Origin: Polyodon spathula
Lineage: Eukaryota; Chordata; Actinopteri; Acipenseriformes; Polyodontidae
Reading direction: 5' to 3'
Length of the DNA stretch: 64,000 bases
NCBI RefSeq assembly: GCF_017654505.1
Contig: NC_054570.1
Location: forward strand, 4,306,372-4,370,371
Below the pieces are notes generated by a model. The model saw only the letters and a program-made list of their open reading frames with translations. It was not told the origin of the DNA and searched no databases. The position numbers and the translations under genes were made by a program. Of this stretch, positions 10,649 to 19,607 are shown in pieces (position 1 is the first letter of the stretch; each line of letters opens with the position of its first letter).

Positions 10649-10819
10649 TTAACCACCATTCTGTCACAGTGGTAGTCTCTTCTGCTTTTGATGAAGCTTG
10701 GAGCAGATTCCCCTGTAAAGCTGTTATTTTCCAGATTTACCAGTCTGAGGGATTCCATACTGTTTAGCATTTTGCAGAGATCCATAACACAGCTGTCTGT
10801 CAGATTGTTGTCAGCCAGA
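10649..10819 (-). CDS. LRR gene, 171-bp ribonuclease-inhibitor-type LRR exon
   Basis: The exon lies between a TTTCTAG acceptor and a GTGAGT donor and is exactly 171 bp. That is the classic size of ribonuclease-inhibitor-type LRR exons, which encode two repeats. It encodes LADNNLTDSCVMDLCKML and ESLRLVNLENNSFTG, both LxxNxL patterns. Entry and exit phases are the same, so the exon can be duplicated or skipped without shifting the frame. Such LRRs form a curved scaffold for protein binding in NLR proteins, RNH1 and the LRRC31/LRRC34 group. Which of these this gene is cannot be decided here, because no other domain is in the window. If the exon is not spliced, the frame ends at TGA 10645-10647. 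Confidence 0.6.
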
Positions 10820-11507
10820 CTAGAAACAAAGCAGTAAACATGTTCGCTTGCATTCTCTCAACCATGTGTTCTGAGGTAACATTGTAGTCTGCACTGTAAT
10901 AACCCATAATTCAAAACAGGCAAATACAATAATTGGCAACCTTTTTGCATTCAATATTTAAAAAACACGTACAAGGTAGACAACTCTTACGAAAAAGTAG
11001 TATGTTGAAGTACACTATAAATGTACTTAAAATATATACAAAGATACTAATATTGTACTTTTGATACACCATACTTGTATTATACTAGGGCATAGTATAC
11101 TTGAGAGTTAGCATGCTTTAAGTATGTTACAATGCTATGGCGTAGATGCACAAACATACCGCAATTTGCACTTTTGTTAATGAAGAGAACCGCAATATTA
11201 CTTTAAATATTTGTTGCGTCGTCTTAGCAAGATCTTTAGCAAGATTGTGCGATATTTTTTCCAATAAAGTAGTGGGTGTTGATTTGTGTTTTGTTGCTGC
11301 AGAGGGTGTCCTAACCCCACTCTTCCCTGACACTGATTTTTGAGCAGAGGCAACATAATGCAGGGTGTGTGACAGTTTGACCACTGCATGGATAGCATGG
11401 TTTATCTCTGGTGACAGGTTCCAGGCTATCCTTTAAATCAGACAGCAGCTCAAGAATTATCGGGTCCATGACAATTCGTTTGATATAGACTGCCAGAGCA
11501 ACTCATG

Positions 11508-11509
<2 letters not shown>
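10820..11509. other. LRR gene intron; no further gene recognised
   Basis: Frames at 11127-11384 (minus) and 11146-11343 (plus) overlap on opposite strands and have no recognisable domain. They may come from a decayed DNA transposon, but I could not identify one. Confidence 0.4.

Positions 11510-11540
<31 letters not shown>
11510..11540. repeat. Poly-T tract (31 bases)
   Basis: Uninterrupted T run. It could be the tail of a retroposed sequence on the minus strand, but no body was recognised beside it. Confidence 0.9.
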
Positions 11541-11544
<4 letters not shown>

Positions 11545-11968
11545 AGTTTTCTTGTTTTGTAAAGTTAACTGGAGTGGATGTAATTATTAGATAATCAAAA
11601 TAAGAACGACACAGACTGTCAAGGGCGCTGGAGCTGGGGGTGTGGCAGCACCCCCTGGCTTTGCATGGCTTCCATCAGGGGTTACAGTTTTGTTCAATAG
11701 CTTACAGCACCCCACTTTAAAAATTGTTCCAGTGCCACGGCAGACTGTTTCTGGGGTGGTAGACTGAAAACTGCTGGATGAAACATTCTGAATTGCGCAT
11801 GTGTCACTTAAGGTTTTCTGATTTTCTAAACCCACATCGCTCTACGTGAAGCACTGTACAGTCTCTCCAACAACATCTAGGTTCATGGTATGACATTCTC
11901 ATCTGCTGTGTTTAAAAAGTTTCTCACTTGCCTTTTTCTTTCAACTTTCTTTTACTTCTGCACTCCTG
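11541..11968. other. LRR gene intron; no gene recognised, one small GC-rich hairpin
   Basis: A minus-strand 82-codon frame (11587-11835) has no domain. A hairpin GGGGGTG-TGGCAG-CACCCCC sits at about 11634-11653. The 3' part of the neighbouring LTR element was expected here but no second LTR is visible. Confidence 0.4.
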
Positions 11969-12595
11969 TTACATTAGCAATTGTCCTCGCTCTGTGCACC
12001 GATTCTTATAGGCTACGGGCTCTGGGAGCGGCGGCAGCTCCTCCCCCGTCGCTGGCTCTGGGAGCGGCGGCAGCTCACCCCTCTTTATTGGAGTGACCGG
12101 GGCATCTCCCATGTCTACCGCCAGGTAATTAACCACCATGAGGGCAACCTCTGGGAAGGACGCTGGGTGGTGGTGTTCCTCCCACTGTTCCCACCTCTCC
12201 CCATCTCCACGCCACAGCGTGTTGATAACTATTGGGAGATCGTGGACGAGGTCTGCCTCAGGGTGCATCAACCAGTCCCAGATCTCCTGGGACGGTGGTG
12301 AAGGTGGTGGTACTGGAGGTAGTGGGGTGGCCCCTGATGCCCGGGGTGAATACTGCACCTCTTCCTGGGCCTGGTTGTAGGGGCATCCTGCCCAGTTGTG
12401 GCTGTCCTCCTCACACCGGCCACACCAGTTTGCCGGTGGCACATCTGGGCAGGACCGCCAACTATGGTCCTCCTTCCCACACCAGGAACACCAGGGGAAG
12501 AGGCTGGCCGGGTCCTCCAGCGGTGGCTGCAGCAGCTTACATTTCTTCAGCTGCTGCTTTTCCTGCCTTTGCCGCTGTCTGCTCTTCTTTCCCAT
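11969..12595 (-). CDS. Gag-like protein with two CCHC zinc knuckles, LTR element ORF
   Basis: A 208-codon frame starts MGKKSRQRQRQEKQQLKKCK, a strongly basic N terminus. Two CX2CX4HX4C zinc knuckles follow: CSWCGKEDHSWRSC (about residues 36-49) and CGRCEEDSHNWAGC (about 58-71). The C-terminal half is acidic and proline-rich, with an ELPPLPEP motif repeated twice. Such knuckles bind nucleic acid in Gag proteins. The frame lies directly downstream of a primer-binding site and LTR on the same strand, which supports a retrotransposon origin. Unusually, the knuckles are near the N terminus instead of at the C-terminal end. No protease, reverse transcriptase or integrase follows, so the element is deleted or this is a non-autonomous family. 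Confidence 0.65.
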   Translation of the reverse strand: MGKKSRQRQRQEKQQLKKCKLLQPPLEDPASLFPWCSWCGKEDHSWRSCPDVPPANWCGRCEEDSHNWAGCPYNQAQEEVQYSPRASGATPLPPVPPPSPPSQEIWDWLMHPEADLVHDLPIVINTLWRGDGERWEQWEEHHHPASFPEVALMVVNYLAVDMGDAPVTPIKRGELPPLPEPATGEELPPLPEPVAYKNRCTERGQLLM

Positions 12596-12677
12596 AATCC
12601 AAAAAAAAAAAAAAAAAAAAATCTCCCAAAAATTAAAAAAAATAAATAAATACTGCTCTGAGCCTCTAGGCGGCGCT

Positions 12678-12694
12678 ATCCCACGCTGACACCA
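12678..12694 (-). other. Primer-binding site, leucine-tRNA type
   Basis: Two bases after the LTR the minus strand reads TGGTGTCAGCGTGGGAT. It starts with TGG (complement of the tRNA CCA end) and closely resembles the complement of leucine tRNA 3' ends, with a short indel. Confidence 0.55.
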
Positions 12695-12696
12695 TA

Positions 12697-13172
12697 TGTG
12701 GCAGGCTGGCGAGTGGATAGAGGCCCAGAGACAGACTGCAGTTCAAAAAAATAACTATTTTATTATAAATAAAACACAAAAATGAAAGGGCACAAGGGCC
12801 AAAATAAAGGGATTTAAACGCAAATAAAGCAAGACAAAAAAAAGCAAAAATAACAATTTCCAGGCTGGGCAATGCCTTCACAACATACAAACATACAAAC
12901 ATACAAACATACAAACATACAAACATACAAACATACAAACATACAAACATACAAACATACAAACAAAACACCAACCTGCTTCCTGAGCTCCCTCCTCCCA
13001 AATGAGAAGCAGAGGCCTCCTTTTATGTCAGGTGGCTGGGTGCTGATTGATCGTTAATTAAGTTAATCATTTAATCAACCCCAGCCACCTGAACATAATA
13101 AACCCAGGCAGGTAGGGGAAATTAACTCCATCCCTGCCAATTTAAAAAAGGGCAGAGCTTTGCTCTGCCACA
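12697..13172 (-). repeat. LTR (476 bp) with TGTGGCAG/CTGCCACA ends
   Basis: The sequence begins TGTGGCAG and ends CTGCCACA, an 8-base perfect terminal inverted repeat of TG...CA type. Next to one end is a self-complementary GGCAGAGC-TTT-GCTCTGCC hairpin. Minus-strand CATAAAAGG near 13021 could be the TATA box and AATAAAA near 12757 the polyadenylation signal. A run of an 8-base repeat (ATACAAAC) lies inside at 12883-12966. Confidence 0.6.
12883..12966. repeat. (ATACAAAC)n microsatellite
   Basis: About ten perfect copies of an 8-base unit inside the LTR. It is expanded relative to the rest of the LTR and likely varies between individuals. Confidence 0.95.
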
Positions 13173-13240
13173 CAACACACTACAGTCAGAAACCTCCTTG
13201 TTCAGAAGCTGTGCTTTCAGTCTAACCTCAGAAACCTACC

Positions 13241-13705
13241 TATATCTTTTCATACAGTAGATGAGCTATTTTTGCTTGCGGTAGATCACATTGGGCAGAC
13301 ATATTAACTGGACAGAAAGCCCATAACTAGATTGCAATCATTTTCTATAGGTCTGTAAAACGGCTTTCCTACTTCCCTTGGATTTTAATTCATAAAAATG
13401 ACCTATGTACTACTTACAGATAAACTGCTTTATACCTGATACATTTTCAAGTATTTTGTGGTATGGTTTACCTATCAATACTATATTGTACCAAAAATAT
13501 ACACAAAAGTGCTTTACTAACTAATACTACTTGTACTAACTTTAGAGCTTCTAACTGCCGTCCATTGAAAGCAGTGCACAGCTGTTTAACCACAATGTCT
13601 CCAAGGTGATTGTTTCCCAGTTCAAGGTGCTTCAGAGAGGTTTGCATGGCCAGGATCATGCAGATATCAGGGGCACAGGCTTCAGTCAAATTGTTTGCAG
13701 ATAAA
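13241..13705 (-). repeat. Copy A of a tandem exon-plus-intron duplication
   Basis: Nearly identical to 14109-14574, offset by about 868 bp. It covers the 165-bp LRR exon and about 300 bp of downstream intron. Identity stops exactly at the exon's 5' border, where the two acceptor regions differ. Confidence 0.9.
13541..13705 (-). CDS. LRR gene exon, duplicated copy A (165 bp)
   Basis: After a TTTTGTCCACAG acceptor the exon encodes LSANNLTEACAPDICMIL and LKHLELGNNHLGDIVVKQLC, two ribonuclease-inhibitor-type leucine-rich repeats. It ends at GCTCTAAA with a GTTAGT donor. Entry and exit phases match those of the exon at 10649-10819, so all exons can be joined in frame. It differs from copy B by few residues (NN versus NG, AP versus VP, DIV versus DTV). 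The product is an LRR protein of undetermined family (NLR-like or LRRC31/34-like). Exons further 5' would lie beyond 14574 but none was recognised. Confidence 0.6.
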
Positions 13706-14108
13706 CTGTGGACAAAAATCATAAAATACATTGCTATCAACAATGCAGTGCAGTAAAGATAACACTGACTAAGACATAATCCTGCTTTCCAGAAGTCTTC
13801 CATGGACACCTTGACCTTGCAAGAGGTGTTATGTTTGCCCCTGCTGATGTAGAAACAGAGGGCCCTCCTTGTTCAAGAGCAGGTTCCTCTTTTATACTTA
13901 TAGACTCAGAAACAGTGATGGTTTGAGATGGATGAAATTCTTAAACAACCCCTAGTGGGTAGCTGCTAGGCAGAGACTATTTCCTGCATTACTCCTATAG
14001 TTTTGCTAGAAGACAGTTTCCAGACCTTTTTCCCTCCTGCTGGTTTATATGATGAATAGGAGTTGAATACCAGCACCAGCTTTGTTTTGAGTGTGTCCCT
14101 GAAATGGT

Positions 14109-14574
14109 CTATATCTTTTCATACAGTAGATGAGCTATTTTTGCTTGCGGTAGATCACATTGGGCAGACATATTAACTGGACAGAAAGCCCATAACTAGA
14201 TTGCAATCATTTTCTATAGGTCTGTAAAACGGCTTTCCTACTTCCCTTGGATTTTAATTCATAAAAATGACCTATGTACTACTTACAGATAAACTGCTTT
14301 ATACCTGATACATTTTCAAGTATTTTGTGGTATGGTTTACCTATCAATACTATATTGTACCAAAAATATACACAAAAGTGCTTTACTAACTAATACTACT
14401 TGTACTAACTTTAGAGCTTCTAACTGCCGTCCATTGAAAGCAGTGCACAGCTGTTTAACCACAGTGTCTCCAAGGTGATTGTTTCCCAGTTCAAGGTGCT
14501 TCAGAGAGGTTTGCATGGCCAGGATCATGCAGATATCAGGGACACAGGCTTCAGTCAAACCGTTTGCAGATAAA
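14109..14574 (-). repeat. Copy B of the tandem exon-plus-intron duplication
   Basis: Partner of 13241-13705. The high identity of the intron part shows the duplication is recent compared with the surrounding repeats. Confidence 0.9.
14410..14574 (-). CDS. LRR gene exon, duplicated copy B (165 bp)
   Basis: The same structure as copy A, behind a different acceptor (GGTTTTTTTCAG). It encodes LSANGLTEACVPDICMIL and LKHLELGNNHLGDTVVKQLC. The frame is intact and the donor is the same GTTAGT. Because the exon keeps phase, both copies could be present in one mRNA, adding two repeats to the LRR array, or be used alternatively. Confidence 0.6.
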
Positions 14575-14944
14575 CTGAAAAAACCAAAAACATAAAATTC
14601 ACTGTTTAAAATCCTATTTGACAATACGTAAAATCCACTAGATTCTAATGTGTACTAATGCAATAAACACTGAGTGATAAAACTGGAGGAGCAGTTCAAG
14701 TCATTCAGGTCAGGGAGAAATACTTAAGATTGTAAAAAAAAAAAAAAAGAAAAAAAAAAAAGAAAATGAAGCCTCTTACTAAAGCCCCTGTGCCTCTTTC
14801 ACCTTAAACCATGCACAGTGTGAATCATTTCAGTAGTGGAGTTTGGCAACAATGGGCCTGTAACAGAGTATTTTAATATGCCAGGGATACATCAGGGATT
14901 GAAATTTAGAACAGCTCTTCGAATGATAAAAGGGAGTTTCATAG

Positions 14945-14947
<3 letters not shown>
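14575..14947. other. No gene recognised; A-rich tract
   Basis: An A-rich interrupted run lies at about 14737-14765. The segment separates the LRR exon from the CR1 insertion. Confidence 0.5.

Positions 14948-14976
<29 letters not shown>
14948..14976. repeat. (TA)n microsatellite at the CR1 5' border
   Basis: About 14 TA units immediately before the first base of the CR1 element. It may mark the target site or a 5' junction repeat. Confidence 0.9.
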
Positions 14977-14979
<3 letters not shown>

Positions 14980-15420
14980 GAGGAGCCGACAGCACAGCAG
15001 AACAACGCAGTTAAACGAGGCAGTCTTCCCAGCGACAGCGAGTGGAAGCGACAGCGAGTGGGAGAAGTACAGCGTGGAAAAGTACAGAGCAGTTTCGAAG
15101 CAGAAAGGAGAAATTGCATCTTGAATTGCTTTAATCAGAAAACAGAGGACATTGGGGAAACACAGCCAGCGCGTGTGTTTTTCTGATAACAAACAAGCTG
15201 AAACTCGGAGCAGCTGATTCAAATTCAGCGCCGTTTTGAGACACGGGCGAGGGGAGGAGCCGACAGCACAGCAGAACAACGCAGTTAAACGAGGCAGTCT
15301 TCCCAGCGACAGCGAGTGGAAGCGACAGCGAGTGGGAGAAGTACAGGCGTGGAAAAGTACAGAGCAGTTTCGAAGCAGTTGGAAAGCAGGTTGACGGCTG
15401 CAGAAGAAACTAAACTTCAA
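14977..15420 (+). promoter_or_regulatory. Tandem 5' leader units of the CR1 element
   Basis: A segment starting GGGGAGGAGCCGACAGCACA and ending TTTCGAAGCAG (about 127 bp) occurs at 14977 and again at 15251, 274 bp apart. Within each there is a shorter internal repeat (GCGACAGCGAGTGG). Tandem 5' monomers act as promoters in some other LINEs such as mouse L1; here that role is inference. An A-rich run follows just before the ORF1 start. Confidence 0.6.
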
Positions 15421-15442
15421 AAAAAAAAAAAAAACCCTCAAC

Positions 15443-16390
15443 ATGGTCTTCAAGCCAGTAATCTGTGACACCTGCTTGATGTGGGAAATCCGAGAAAACC
15501 CAGCGGAGCTAAACCAAGTGTGCGTAAAGTGCCGCGCGATCCAGGGTTTGCATAAACTAGTAAGTATGCTAGAAATGGAGCTGGAAGAAGTGAGACAGCA
15601 ACAGGATCTTGAGGAACTGGCACACCCACAATTCATGGAAGTCTGCATCACCCCTAACAGACTGAAAGCCACCAGGGAGATAGAAGGTCAGAATAGCTGG
15701 GTTCAGGTAGGCAGAAGCAGGGAAAAAAAGAAACTTCGTCAAACACAACCACCAGAAATCAAAACAACCAACAGATTTGAGTCACTTCAGAATTTTGATG
15801 AGCAGAACCAACAACAAGAGAATGAAAGGAACAACATCCAGGACCCTATTGACAGTGGTGACAAGACAGTAAAAAGAAGGGAGGTCATGATTGTTGGGGA
15901 CTCCATATTGAGAAACACAGCAAGTTCAGTTCGCAGTTTGGACCCCCTTACTACAACAGTGTGCTGCCTTCCGGGAGCCTCGGTCAAGCACATCACTGAG
16001 AACGTGGACAGGCTCCTAGAACGAACAGGAGACGACCCGGTAGTAGTCGTCCACATCGGTACAAACAACATTGGAAGAGACAGACCAAAATCCCTGCAAA
16101 ACAAATTCAGAGAGCTAGGAAGGAAATTAAAAGAGAAAACCAAAACTGTGGTATTTTCTGGTATACTACCCGCACCTTGCAAAGGACCATATGGACAGCT
16201 GGAAATAATTAATCAAAACGAATGGCTGAAGACGTGGTGCACACGGGAAGGCTTCACCTATCTTGATCATTGGACCACATTCTACAATGAGGACTATCTG
16301 TATAGACGGGATGGACTGCATTTAAATAACAAGGGAACTAGTCTACTTGGAGAAAAGATCCTCGAGCAGGTTCGGAAGCATTTAAACTAG
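15443..16390 (+). CDS. CR1 ORF1 protein: zinc-binding N terminus, coiled coil, SGNH esterase domain
   Basis: This 315-residue protein starts MVFKPVICDTCLMWEI and has a CxxC...CxxC pattern (residues about 8-30) suited to zinc binding. A charged helical stretch (LVSMLEMELEEVRQQQDLEE, about 39-58) is likely a coiled coil. From about residue 147 an SGNH-hydrolase-like domain carries block I VGDSIL, block III GTNNIG and block V RRDGLHLN with the catalytic Asp/His pair. Such ORF1 proteins bind RNA and assist retrotransposition in CR1/L2 elements. In block III the residue after the conserved Asn is Asn instead of the usual Asp. The frame is intact and ends TAG, with ORF2 open across that stop. Confidence 0.85.
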   Translation: MVFKPVICDTCLMWEIRENPAELNQVCVKCRAIQGLHKLVSMLEMELEEVRQQQDLEELAHPQFMEVCITPNRLKATREIEGQNSWVQVGRSREKKKLRQTQPPEIKTTNRFESLQNFDEQNQQQENERNNIQDPIDSGDKTVKRREVMIVGDSILRNTASSVRSLDPLTTTVCCLPGASVKHITENVDRLLERTGDDPVVVVHIGTNNIGRDRPKSLQNKFRELGRKLKEKTKTVVFSGILPAPCKGPYGQLEIINQNEWLKTWCTREGFTYLDHWTTFYNEDYLYRRDGLHLNNKGTSLLGEKILEQVRKHLN

Positions 16391-16392
16391 AA

Positions 16393-19218
16393 AGGAAGGG
16401 GGGAGAAATCAACAAAAAAACAGAAGGGAGACCGCATCAAAACAAGAACAACAACTCAGGTAAGACAACCATTAAATGTATTTATCTAAATGCTAGAAGT
16501 ATCAGAAACAAAATTCTAGAACTTGAAGCTACTGCACTAACAAGTAACTATGATGTGATAGGTGTTACAGAAACGTGGTTATCTGAGAGTGATGGGGACG
16601 AATATAATATTTGTGGGTATACACTGTATAGGAAAGACAGGCAGGACAGAAGAGGAGGAGGGGTAGCGCTATACATAAGAAACAGTCTTGAAGCCCAGGT
16701 GTTAAACCTGGACAAAGAAAATAAAACCGAATCAATATGGGTCAGAATAACAGACAAAAATTCAAAAGGCATAATAATAGGAGCATGCTATAGACCGCCA
16801 GATTCAGACGGTGAGCACAATAATCTGTTATACAATGACATTAGAAATGTGTGTAGCAAAGGAGAAGCCATACTAATGGGGGATTTCAACTTCCCCCAAA
16901 TAAAATGGGAAAACCCGGTGGGTAGCGCGAAGGATGAAATAGAAATGGTGGAAATGACAAATGACTGCTTCCTAACACAATTTGTGAAGGCACCCACTAG
17001 AGGGGAGGCATGCCTTGATTTAGTCTTTTCAAATAACGAAGATAGAATAACTAAAACAGAGGTCAGAGAACCACTGGCAAACTCAGACCACAACATGGTC
17101 TCATTTGAAGTGTTTTTTAAATCCTCAAAAGTAAAGACTAAAGCTAAGGTTTACAATTTTAGAAAAGCAAACTATGAAGGCATGAAACAGAGACTAACAG
17201 AAGTAGATTGGAGTAAAATAGAGAAAACACCCACAGAAGAAGGATGGTTGTTCTTCAAAAACGTAGTACTAGAGGCGCAAAACAATTACATCCCTAAAGT
17301 AGACAAATCTAAATGTAAAACTAAATTGCCAAAATGGTTTAATAGATCAATTAAAAAAAATATTCAGCGAAAAAAGGCACTTTACAGAGCATTAAAAAAG
17401 GACCAAAAAGAAAGTACACAGAAAGAGTACACAGAACTGCAAACGCAAGTCAAAAAGGAAGTTAGAAAGGCCAAGAGAGAAATAGAAATGAACATTGCTA
17501 AGGGAGCTAAAACCAATTCCAAAATGTTTTTCCAATATTACAACAGCAAGAGAACATTCAAAGAGGAGATTAAATGTTTAAGAGATACAAATGGCAAAAT
17601 CATAGAGGAAGAAAAAAAAATAGCAAATATGTTAAATGATTACTTTTCACAAGTTTTTACAAAGGAAGATACTGACAACATGCCCCACATGTCATCCAGT
17701 TCCTATCCAGTTTTAAATAACTTTAGCATAACTGAGGCAGAAGTGTTAAAGGGACTAGGAGCTCTTAAAATAAACAAATCCCCTGGGCCGGATGAGATCC
17801 TCCCAGTAGTACTCAAAGAAATGAAAGAAGTAATTTACAAACCGCTAACCAAGATCATGCAGCAGTCTCTTGACACAGGGGTGGTAGCGACAGACTGGAA
17901 AATTGCAAACGTAATACCGATCCACAAAAAGGGAAACAAAACTGAACCAGGTAACTACAGACCAGTAAGCCTGACTTCTATTATATGCAAACTTATGGAA
18001 ACTATAATAAGATCCAAAATGGAAAATTACCTTTATGGTAACAGTATCCTGGGAGACAGTCAACATGGTTTTAGGAAAGGGAGATCGTGTCTAACTAACT
18101 TGCTTGATTTTTTTGAGGATGCAACATCGATAATGGATAATTGCAAAGCATATGACATGGTTTATTTAGATTTCCAGAAAGCTTTTGACAAAGTCCCGCA
18201 CAAAAGATTAATTCTCAAACTGAACGCAGTTGGGATTCAAGGAAACACATGTACATGGATTAGGGAGTGGTTAACATGTAGAAAACAGAAAGTACTGATT
18301 AGAGGAAAAACCTCAGAATGGAGTGTGGTAACCAGTGGTGTACCACAGGGATCAGTATTAGGTCCTCTGCTATTCCTAATCTACATTAATGATTTAGATT
18401 CTGGTATAGTAAGCAAACTTGTTAAATTTGCAGACGACACAAAAGTAGGAGGAGTGGCAAACACTGTTGCAGCAGCAAAGGTCATTCAAAATGATCTAGA
18501 CAAGATTCAGAACTGGGCAGATACATGGCAAATGACATTTAATAGAGAAAAGTGTAAGGTACTGCATGCAGGAAATAAAAATGTACATTATAAATATCAT
18601 ATGGGAGATATTGAAATTGGAGAAGGAATCTATGAAAAAGACCTAGGAGTTTTTGTTGACTCAGAAATGTCTTCATCTAGGCAATGTGGGGAAGCTATAA
18701 AAAAGGCTAACAAGATACTCGGATACATTGTGAAAAGTGTTGAATTTAAATCAAGGGAAGTAATGTTAAAACTGTACAATGCACTTGTAAGACCTCATCT
18801 TGAATATTGTGTGCAGTTCTGGTCACCTCGCTATAAAAAAGATATTGCTGCTCTAGAAAGAGTGCAAAGAAGAGCGACCAGAATTATTCCAGGCTTAAAA
18901 GGCATGTCATATGCAGACAGGCTAAAAGAATTGAATCTGTTCAGTCTTGAACAAAGAAGACTACGTGGCGACCTAATTCAAGCATTCAAAATTCTAAAAG
19001 GTATTGACAGTGTCGACCCAAGGGACTTTTTCAGCCTGAAAAAAGAAACAAGGACCAGGGGTCACAAATGGAGTTTAGAAAAAGGGGCATTCAGAACAGA
19101 AAATAGGAGACACTTTTTTACACAGAGAATTGTGAGGGTCTGGAATCAACTCCCCAGTAATGTTGTTGAAGCTGACACTCTGGGATCCTTCAAGAAGCTG
19201 CTTGATGAGATTTTGTGA
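16393..19218 (+). CDS. CR1 ORF2 protein: endonuclease and reverse transcriptase
   Basis: The frame is open from just after the ORF1 stop; no ATG precedes the first domain, so the start is uncertain (a GTG lies at 16555). Endonuclease motifs are NARSIRNK (from 16489), VTETWL with the catalytic Glu, GDFNFP and SDHNMV. Reverse-transcriptase motifs follow: YRPVSLTS, HGFRKGRSCLTNLL, LDFQKAFDKVPH, GVPQGSVLGPLLF and the catalytic FADD at 18427-18438. The C-terminal region has RPHLEYCVQFWSPRYKK and LERVQRRATRI, typical of CR1. It nicks DNA and copies the element's RNA into the genome. No disabling stop or shift was found before 19218. Relative to the other copies, the end is four or five codons shorter because GGA is changed to TGA. 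Re-initiation after ORF1 is a plausible translation mode. Confidence 0.9.
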   Translation, partial: RKGGEINKKTEGRPHQNKNNNSGKTTIKCIYLNARSIRNKILELEATALTSNYDVIGVTETWLSESDGDEYNICGYTLYRKDRQDRRGGGVALYIRNSLEAQVLNLDKENKTESIWVRITDKNSKGIIIGACYRPPDSDGEHNNLLYNDIRNVCSKGEAILMGDFNFPQIKWENPVGSAKDEIEMVEMTNDCFLTQFVKAPTRGEACLDLVFSNNEDRITKTEVREPLANSDHNMVSFEVFFKSSKVKTKAKVYNFRKANYEGMKQRLTEVDWSKIEKTPTEEGWLFFKNVVLEAQNNYIPKVDKSKCKTKLPKWFNRSIKKNIQRKKALYRALKKDQKESTQKEYTELQTQVKKEVRKAKREIEMNIAKGAKTNSKMFFQYYNSKRTFKEEIKCLRDTNGKIIEEEKKIANMLNDYFSQVFTKEDTDNMPHMSSSSYPVLNNFSITEAEVLKGLGALKINKSPGPDEILPVVLKEMKEVIYKPLTKIMQQSLDTGVVATDWKIANVIPIHKKGNKTEPGNYRPVSLTSIICKLMETIIRSKMENYLYGNSILGDSQHGFRKGRSCLTNLLDFFEDATSIMDNCKAYDMVYLDFQKAFDKVPHKRLILKLNAVGIQGNTCTWIREWLTCRKQKVLIRGKTSEWSVVTSGVPQGSVLGPLLFLIYINDLDSGIVSKLVKFADDTKVGGVANTVAAAKVIQNDLDKIQNWADTWQMTFNREKCKVLHAGNKNVHYKYHMGDIEIGEGIYEKDLGVFVDSEMSSSRQCGEAIKKANKILGYIVKSVEFKSREVMLKLYNALVRPHLEYCVQFWSPRYKKDIAALERVQRRATRIIPGLKGMSYADRLKELNLFSLEQRRLRGDLIQAFKILKGIDSVDPRDFFSLKKETRTRGHKWSLEKGAFRTENRRHFFTQRIVRVWNQLPSNVVEADTLGSFKKLLDEIL

Positions 19219-19304
19219 TAAATAAGCTACTAACAACCAAACGAGCAAGATGGGCCAAATGGCCTCCTCTCGTTTGTAAACTTTCTTATGTTCTTATGTT
19301 CTAA

Positions 19305-19556
19305 TACTGTATGGGATCCTGCAGTGGGGCCCTCTCACTAAATGGGGACTACAGCCCACAAAATGGCCGCCTCACGAAACTACATTCCCCAGCAGCAAGG
19401 GCAGACACACAGGGTGTGGCCGACACTCCTTAAACTCATCACAGGGTGTGGCCAACCCAAAAAAAAGGGGCCAACTCACAACAGGAAGTAGGAGAGTAAG
19501 GTTGGTGTTTTGTTGTTGTGTATTATTAGGCTTCCAAGCCTATTGTTATTGCTGCG
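19305..19556. other. No gene recognised
   Basis: Sequence between the CR1 tail and a microsatellite. A phrase CAGGGTGTGGCC is repeated at about 19409 and 19442. Confidence 0.5.
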
Positions 19557-19563
19557 ATTATTA

Positions 19564-19606
<43 letters not shown>
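19557..19606. repeat. (ATT)n microsatellite
   Basis: About 15 ATT units in a row. Confidence 0.95.

Positions 19607-19607
<1 letters not shown>

Larger units (their letters stand above)
11969..13172 (-). mobile_element. Partial LTR retrotransposon: 5' LTR, primer-binding site, gag-like ORF
   Basis: Reading the minus strand, a 476-bp LTR (13172 to 12697) is followed by a 2-base spacer, a primer-binding site, a short leader with a poly-T tract, and the zinc-knuckle ORF. No downstream LTR was found, so the 3' limit is uncertain. It sits between LRR exons 13541-13705 and 10649-10819, in intron sequence, on the same strand as the gene. Confidence 0.6.
14977..19304 (+). mobile_element. Near full-length CR1 retrotransposon with intact ORF1 and long ORF2
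   Basis: The order is tandem 5' leader units, ORF1 with an SGNH esterase domain, ORF2 with endonuclease and reverse transcriptase, and a short 3' region ending in TTCTTATG repeats. Esterase-type ORF1, the LEYCVQFWSP region of ORF2 and the octamer-like 3' tail all point to the CR1 clade. Both ORFs are open, so this is the most complete copy in the window. A substitution near the end of ORF2 gives a stop a few codons earlier than in the other copies. Confidence 0.9.

Noticed and set aside
11127..11384. 85-codon minus-strand frame in the LRR intron
   Set aside because: No recognisable domain; overlapping frame on the other strand is of similar quality.
12232..12597. Plus-strand frames over the gag-like ORF
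   Set aside because: Antisense shadows; the minus-strand frame has zinc knuckles, a primer-binding site and an LTR.
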